A stretch of 34,445 nt of DNA from the NCBI GenBank assembly GCA_023257295.1, contig JALRCN010000161.1, forward strand, positions 1 through 34,445, written 5' to 3'. The position numbers were made by a program, and so were the translations under genes. The notes under the pieces are model-generated. The model had not been told where the DNA came from and ran no database searches. It saw nothing but the letters and a program-made list of their open reading frames with translations. Positions within the stretch are counted from its first letter, which is position 1. Every line of letters starts with the position of its first letter. Positions 29,221 through 34,445 of this stretch are shown here, piece by piece. The DNA comes from Nitrosomonas sp. Lineage in GTDB: Bacteria > Pseudomonadota > Gammaproteobacteria > Burkholderiales > Nitrosomonadaceae.

Positions 29221-30582
29221 TTGACTAAAAAATATTTTGGAACCGATGGTATTCGCGGACGCGTAGGCAAAGATCCTATTACGCCGCAATTCTTCATGCA
29301 TCTGGGGTATTCCGCCGGTAAAGTACTGGCTGCTGCGAATTGGCATATGACAAAAGGGAGCCGCCCGGTTGTGTTAATCGGCAAAGATACGCGCGAGTCG
29401 GGTTATATGCTGGAATCAGCGCTGGAAGCGGGATTGATCGCAGCCGGTGTGGATGTTGAGTTGTCCGGTCCGATGCCGACACCGGCGGTGGCTTACCTTA
29501 TTCGTGCTTTGCGGCTACAAGCCGGAATTGTGATCTCGGCTTCGCACAATTTATTTGAAGATAACGGAATAAAGTTTTTTTCCGCTGCCGGCAGTAAATT
29601 GCCCGACGAATTGGAACACCGGATCGAAGCCGGTCTGAACGAACCCCTCGAAACCAAGCCGTCGGCGCAACTGGGCAAAGCACATCGCATCGACGATGCT
29701 GCGGGCCGTTATATCGAGTTCTGTAAAAGCACATTTCCTTATCATCTCGATTTGCGTGGACTTCGTATCGTGGTCGATTGCGCCAATGGCGCCGCCTATC
29801 ACATCGCACCGCATGTAATGCACGAATTAGGCGCTGATGTTATTGCAATCGGTGACGATCCGAATGGATTGAACATCAACCTTGACTGCGGTGCCACGCA
29901 TATTGCGACTTTGCAAGAAGCGGTCAAGCATCACCATGCCGACTTAGGGATTGCCCTCGACGGTGACGGCGATCGCGTCATGATGGTCGATAAGAACGGC
30001 AGGTGCTACGATGGGGATCAGCTGGTTTATATCATTGCCGAGCACCGCCAGCAAAAGAAAACGTTCACTGGCGGCGTTGTGGGCACGCTGATGACGAATC
30101 TCGCCATCGAGCATGCGTTCAAGAAAATGAAAATCCCATTTTTGCGAGCAAATGTGGGGGATCGTTACGTGTTGGAATTTCTGAAACAGCAGGGTTGGCA
30201 ATTGGGCGGAGAAAGCTCCGGGCATATCATTTGCTACGACAAGCATACGACTGGGGATGGCATCATTTCCGCGCTGCAAGTGTTATACGCACTGCGCGAC
30301 AATGACAAGACGCTGGCGGAATCGATGCGCGGCGTTTTGCTGTATCCGCAGCGATTGATCAATGTCAAAGTTCCCAAGAGCTTTGATCTTAGCCAAAACA
30401 GAGCGATAGCGGCAGCGCAGCAAGAAGCTGAAGCTGATCTTAACGGCAAGGGGCGTGTGCTGATTCGCGCGTCGGGTACCGAGCCGCTGGTTCGAGTAAT
30501 GGTGGAGGGGGAATCCGAGCAGAAAATTAATTATTGGGCGGAGTATATTGCTAAAACGGTGGAACGTTCTGATCAATCGTAG
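29221..30582 (+). CDS. glmM: Phosphoglucosamine mutase
   Basis: [16 protein letters not shown]...[20 protein letters not shown]...[13 protein letters not shown]...[12 protein letters not shown]...[15 protein letters not shown]; probable TTG start at 29221 (upstream TTG at 29176 is an alternative). Confidence 0.95.
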   Translation: MTKKYFGTDGIRGRVGKDPITPQFFMHLGYSAGKVLAAANWHMTKGSRPVVLIGKDTRESGYMLESALEAGLIAAGVDVELSGPMPTPAVAYLIRALRLQAGIVISASHNLFEDNGIKFFSAAGSKLPDELEHRIEAGLNEPLETKPSAQLGKAHRIDDAAGRYIEFCKSTFPYHLDLRGLRIVVDCANGAAYHIAPHVMHELGADVIAIGDDPNGLNINLDCGATHIATLQEAVKHHHADLGIALDGDGDRVMMVDKNGRCYDGDQLVYIIAEHRQQKKTFTGGVVGTLMTNLAIEHAFKKMKIPFLRANVGDRYVLEFLKQQGWQLGGESSGHIICYDKHTTGDGIISALQVLYALRDNDKTLAESMRGVLLYPQRLINVKVPKSFDLSQNRAIAAAQQEAEADLNGKGRVLIRASGTEPLVRVMVEGESEQKINYWAEYIAKTVERSDQS

Positions 30583-30585
30583 CCA

Positions 30586-30614
30586 TTGTCATAATTCTGT
30601 CATAATTTTCGCAT
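30586..30614 (+). promoter_or_regulatory. Pho box (PhoB-binding heptamer repeats) upstream of pstS
   Basis: TTGTCAT-AATT-CTGTCAT-AATT-TTCGCAT: three heptamers at 11-bp period with AT-rich 4-bp spacers. Confidence 0.82.
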
Positions 30615-30671
30615 AGCATACGCGTCGATTCATCGCGGTTTTTTATTACGTTATTTTTTGGAGCATAATCA

Positions 30672-31673
30672 ATGTCGAACGCATTTCACTTTAAAGTACT
30701 CACTACAGCCGCTATTCTCAGTGCAGCTATTGTTATCGGAACAGTTCATGCCAGCCCCATCGTAAAAATCGACGGCTCCAGCACGGTATTCCCGATTACC
30801 GAGGCCGTTGCGGAAGATTTTCAGATCGACAAGCGCGGCGCGGTGCGCGTAACTGTCGGTATTTCCGGTACCGGGGGTGGATTCAAGAAGTTTTGCCGCG
30901 ATGAAATCGATATCGTCAATGCTTCTCGTCCCATCACCGTGACGGAAATGGAAGCCTGTAAACAACAAGGCGTGCAATACATCGAAATGCCCATTGCATA
31001 CGATGCGCTGACTGTGGTTATCAATCCCAAGAATACCTGGAGCAAAACCATCACGGTAGACGAACTCAAGAAAATTTGGGAGCCGGAAGCGCAAGGAAAA
31101 ATTGTTAATTGGAATCAGATCAATCCCGAGTGGCCGGACAAAAAAATCAAGCTGTACGGTCCCGGTGCGGATTCGGGCACTTTTGAATACTTTACCGAAG
31201 CCATCGTCGGCAAAGCCAAATCAAGCCGGGGCGATTTCACTGCGTCGGAAGACGATAATGTCTTAGTGCAAGGGGTTGCCAGCGATAGCTATGCACTCGG
31301 CTTCTTCGGTTTTGCTTATTATATTGAAAATAGTAAGAAAATTTCCGCTGTCGCCATCGATAGCGGCAACGGCGGCGTGATTCCATCGGCTGCGGCGGTT
31401 GAAAACAACAGCTATAAGCCGTTGTCGCGACCGATATTCATCTATGTCAATGCCAAGTCTGCCGATAAGCCGGAAGTTGTGGATTTCGTGAATTTTTACA
31501 TGAAAAATGCACCGGAGTTGGTTGCCGAGGTCAAATATTTCCCATTGTCTAAAGCAATATACGATTTGAATCTCGATCATTTGAATAAGAGAAAAGTCGG
31601 TACGGTATTCGAACATGGCGCGGGCGTTAACGTAAAACTGGAAGAAGTGCTTAAGAAAGAACCGCGACTGTAA
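30672..31673 (+). CDS. pstS: Phosphate ABC transporter substrate-binding protein, PstS family
   Basis: Signal peptide; IVKIDGSSTVFPITEAVAEDF...GISGTGGGFKKFCRDEIDIVNASRPI...GADSGTFEYFTEAIVGKA. Confidence 0.93.
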   Translation: MSNAFHFKVLTTAAILSAAIVIGTVHASPIVKIDGSSTVFPITEAVAEDFQIDKRGAVRVTVGISGTGGGFKKFCRDEIDIVNASRPITVTEMEACKQQGVQYIEMPIAYDALTVVINPKNTWSKTITVDELKKIWEPEAQGKIVNWNQINPEWPDKKIKLYGPGADSGTFEYFTEAIVGKAKSSRGDFTASEDDNVLVQGVASDSYALGFFGFAYYIENSKKISAVAIDSGNGGVIPSAAAVENNSYKPLSRPIFIYVNAKSADKPEVVDFVNFYMKNAPELVAEVKYFPLSKAIYDLNLDHLNKRKVGTVFEHGAGVNVKLEEVLKKEPRL

Positions 31674-31692
31674 TTGCAATCGCTTCACATCG

Positions 31693-31733
31693 TGCGGCAA
31701 TGTCGGCTTTGTTCGTGAACCGGCATTGCCGCA
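31693..31733 (+). terminator. Hairpin downstream of pstS, possible terminator without a strong T-tract
   Basis: TGCGGCAATGTCGG / CCGGCATTGCCGCA, 14-bp stem with one G-U pair; followed by ATATCGTTTAT. Confidence 0.55.
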
Positions 31734-31762
31734 ATATCGTTTATCCTGTGCCGTAATGAAAC

Positions 31763-33202
31763 ATGGATTTTCTGCCCGTCTTCCTAACCATTCGAAATAA
31801 AACTTGCCTGGTCGTGGGTGGCGGTGAAGTCGCCGCGCATAAAGTAGCGCTACTGTTGCAAGCGGGCGCGCAGGTTCTCGTGGTTTCCCAGGATTTATGC
31901 GCTGTGCTGCAAGACTGTCTGGCACAAGGAAAAATCCGGCATGAAGCAACGCGTTTTCAGTCCGGGCATTTACAGAATGCCCATTTGGTTATTGCCGCAA
32001 CCGATGACGGCAGTATCAATCGGTTTGTTTCCGAGCTTGCGCAGCAGCAACGTATCCCGGTCAATGTCGTCGATAACCCGGATTTGTGCAGTTTTATCAT
32101 GCCATCCATCATTGACCGCTCACCGTTAATGATCGCCATATCCAGCGGCGGGCAATCGCCCGTGCTGGCAAGATTGTTGCGGGCGCAATTGGAAACGATG
32201 ATTCCGGCCGCTTACGCGCGGGTTGCCGTGCTGGCCGGACAATTCCGCCAGCAGGTGCAGCGCCGTTTCACGTACCCGGAAAAACGACGCCTATTTTGGG
32301 AAAAGATCCTGCAAGGCTCTTTTACCGAATTGATTTTGTCGGGTAAGGAGCAAGCCGCACAAGATCATTTGCTGCAATCGCTGCAACAAGAAAGCGACGC
32401 ACCGCCGCAAGGTGAAGTGTATCTGGTCGGTGCCGGGCCTGGCAATCCGGATTTGCTCACGTTTCGCGCCATGCGCCTGATGCAGCAGGCCGACGTTGTC
32501 GTTTACGACCGCTTGGTTTCGCAGCAGATCCTCGACATGGTGCGCCGCGACGCAACGCGCATTTACGCCGGAAAGGAACGCAATCGGCATACCCTGGCGC
32601 AAGAATCCATCAACCAACTGCTGGTCAGATTGGCGCAAGAAGGCAAGCGAGTATTGCGACTTAAAGGCGGTGATCCGTTTATTTTCGGCCGGGGCGGCGA
32701 GGAAATAGAAACCCTGGCCGCACATCACATTCCGTTCCAAGTCGTGCCTGGCATCACCGCCGCATCGGGGGTTGCCGCCTACGCCGGAATTCCGCTCACG
32801 CACCGGGATTACGCGCAATCGTGTATTTTTGTTACCGGGCATCTGAAAAATAACACCATCGATCTGGATTGGCTGCAGCTCGCCCGTCCGAATCAGACTG
32901 TCGTAATTTACATGGGACTGCTGGGCTTGCCGGTTTTATGCCGGCAATTGATCGCACATGGTTTGCCGGATATGACGCCTGCTGCGATTATTCAGCAAGG
33001 GACTACGGAGCGGCAGAAAGTTGTCGTCGGGACATTGAAAACATTACCCGGCCTAGCCGAATCGGCTCATTTAACACCGCCCACGTTGATTATCGTCGGC
33101 GACGTGGTGAGGCTGCATCAACGGTTGGCCTGGTTCAACCCTGATTCCGCCACCGCAAAAGCCGGAATCATCCCGCTGCCGCCGGACACGAAAGATGCAT
33201 AG
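31763..33202 (+). CDS. cysG: Siroheme synthase (uroporphyrinogen-III methyltransferase / precorrin-2 dehydrogenase / ferrochelatase)
   Basis: MDFLPVFLTIRNKTCLVVGGGEVAAHKVALLLQAGA...EVYLVGAGPGNPDLLTFRAMRLMQQADVVVYDRLV...GGDPFIFGRGGEE. Confidence 0.96.
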   Translation: MDFLPVFLTIRNKTCLVVGGGEVAAHKVALLLQAGAQVLVVSQDLCAVLQDCLAQGKIRHEATRFQSGHLQNAHLVIAATDDGSINRFVSELAQQQRIPVNVVDNPDLCSFIMPSIIDRSPLMIAISSGGQSPVLARLLRAQLETMIPAAYARVAVLAGQFRQQVQRRFTYPEKRRLFWEKILQGSFTELILSGKEQAAQDHLLQSLQQESDAPPQGEVYLVGAGPGNPDLLTFRAMRLMQQADVVVYDRLVSQQILDMVRRDATRIYAGKERNRHTLAQESINQLLVRLAQEGKRVLRLKGGDPFIFGRGGEEIETLAAHHIPFQVVPGITAASGVAAYAGIPLTHRDYAQSCIFVTGHLKNNTIDLDWLQLARPNQTVVIYMGLLGLPVLCRQLIAHGLPDMTPAAIIQQGTTERQKVVVGTLKTLPGLAESAHLTPPTLIIVGDVVRLHQRLAWFNPDSATAKAGIIPLPPDTKDA

Positions 33203-33205
33203 CAG

Positions 33206-34063
33206 TTATGCGACAGGCTTTGCAAATCGCATCGACAAATCAATCGCTTTGACGTCCTTAGTCAGTGCGCCGATTGAGATTCTGTCAACGCCTGTTTCAG
33301 CTACCTGGCGAACATTGGCTAAAGTAATATTGCCCGATGCTTCCAATACGATTTCTTCACTGCCCTGTCGACGAATACTGGCCACCGCTTCGGTCAATTG
33401 GTCGACGGTAAAATTGTCCAATAATATCATTCTAGCGCCGGCTGCAACCGCTTGATGCAGTTGCGGTAGCGATTCCACTTCGATCTGAACGAAAACACTC
33501 GCTGACGCAATGGCTTGCGCGTTTTTTAATGCGGGGGCTATGCCTCCGGCGGCGAAAATGTGATTTTCTTTGATGAGAATTCCATCGTGCAAACCAAAGC
33601 GGTGATTTGTGCCGCCGCCGCATTTCACCGCGTATTTCTGCGCCAACCGTAGTCCGGGCAGGGTTTTTCGCGTATCCACGATTACTGCACCGGTACCGGC
33701 AATGGCATCGACATACCGCCGCGTTTGTGTCGCTACTGCCGATAGCAATTGCAAGAAATTCAGTCCAGAACGCTCGGCCGTTAACAAAGTGCGTGCATTG
33801 CCTTTGATGGCGCATAACTGCTGCCCGGCACGAATGTGATCGCCGTCCGTCGCCGACCACTCGATCCGCGTATCCGGTGCCAACGACAAAAAACAGGCGT
33901 CAAACCATTGCGTGCCGCATAGCACCGCATTTTTCCGGCTGATCACGGATGCATGTAATGCAGTATTCTCTGGAATCAATGAGGCAGTCAGATCACCGGA
34001 GCCAATATCTTCTTTCAGCGCATGTTGCACGTTGTCGCGAATTTCGTCGTGTAAGTCTTTCAA
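33206..34063 (-). CDS. nadC: Nicotinate-nucleotide pyrophosphorylase (carboxylating)
   Basis: ALKEDIGSGDLTASLIP...ERSGLNFLQLLSAVATQTRRYVDAIAGTGAVIVDTRKTLPGLRLAQKYAVKCGGGTNHRFGLHDGILIKENH. Confidence 0.97.
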   Translation of the reverse strand: MKDLHDEIRDNVQHALKEDIGSGDLTASLIPENTALHASVISRKNAVLCGTQWFDACFLSLAPDTRIEWSATDGDHIRAGQQLCAIKGNARTLLTAERSGLNFLQLLSAVATQTRRYVDAIAGTGAVIVDTRKTLPGLRLAQKYAVKCGGGTNHRFGLHDGILIKENHIFAAGGIAPALKNAQAIASASVFVQIEVESLPQLHQAVAAGARMILLDNFTVDQLTEAVASIRRQGSEEIVLEASGNITLANVRQVAETGVDRISIGALTKDVKAIDLSMRFAKPVA

Positions 34064-34369
34064 TCTTTTTTTACCTCAGTTGTTAATTAATCGAGAAATA
34101 ATGCCATGATATACAAAAAAGTGATAAGTAGATCAAAAGCCGCGTTTATCCGAATCGCAGAGCTGGTGTGACCGGGATGGCGTTAACCGTGCTGCCTGCC
34201 ACCACTTTTAGAGGTATAGTTCGGCAATTAGTAAATCCAATTGCCATTACCGATAAATACTATCGATTGGCATTGGATTGATAAGGCAGAAGATAGGGTT
34301 AATGACAGTTAATGAACTTACATGTAAGAATTTCTAGCGTTGTTTACAGTATTTGGGAGAATGCTGTAG

Positions 34370-34445
34370 ATGAACATACATAAACGCACCCGCTTAACTT
34401 TACTGGATCGTCAGGAAATCTGGCGGCTCTACCAAACCCGAATCT
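34370..34445 (+). CDS. N-terminus of an IS481-family-like transposase, truncated by the window edge
   Basis: MNIHKRTRLTLLDRQEIWRLYQTRI... resembles the start of IS481-type transposases (MNxHKxARLTxxxRxE). Only about 25 codons are visible. Confidence 0.68.
   Translation, partial: MNIHKRTRLTLLDRQEIWRLYQTRI

Noticed and set aside
31263-31949. 228-aa minus-strand ORF
   Set aside because: Antisense across pstS, the intergenic hairpin and cysG; no coding signature.
1-34445. CRISPR arrays, retron-like ncRNAs, prophage or defence islands
   Set aside because: No regularly spaced repeats, reverse transcriptase or phage structural genes were seen; only the hsdR 3' end relates to defence.

Overview
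The window is a dense chromosomal segment from a betaproteobacterium, Nitrosomonas-like in overall impression (inference, no search run). Most of it is housekeeping. Left to right: the 3' end of a type I restriction hsdR gene; a minus-strand riboflavin/nusB/thiL/pgpA cluster directly behind tRNA-Arg(CCG); a CNNM/CorB-type CBS membrane protein; DUF2165, Tim44-like and DUF3293 proteins; a monoheme cytochrome c; a choice-of-anchor L / RTX-like protein; rpoH; ftsX-ftsE-ftsY; an M16 protease; a His-rich EF-hand protein; orn; M48 protease-phhB-rsgA; carA-carB-greA; yhbY; rlmE; ftsH-folP-glmM; pstS; cysG; nadC; and the first codons of an IS481-like transposase at the right edge. I saw no CRISPR array, prophage, rRNA or clearly novel multi-gene system. 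The best signals are regulatory: (1) a perfect FNR/ANR box placed exactly for a class II promoter of the choice-of-anchor L/RTX-like gene; (2) a CIRCE operator embedded in a sigma70-type promoter of rpoH; (3) a three-heptamer Pho box in front of a pstS that has no adjacent pstCAB. All functional calls come from reading the translations by eye.
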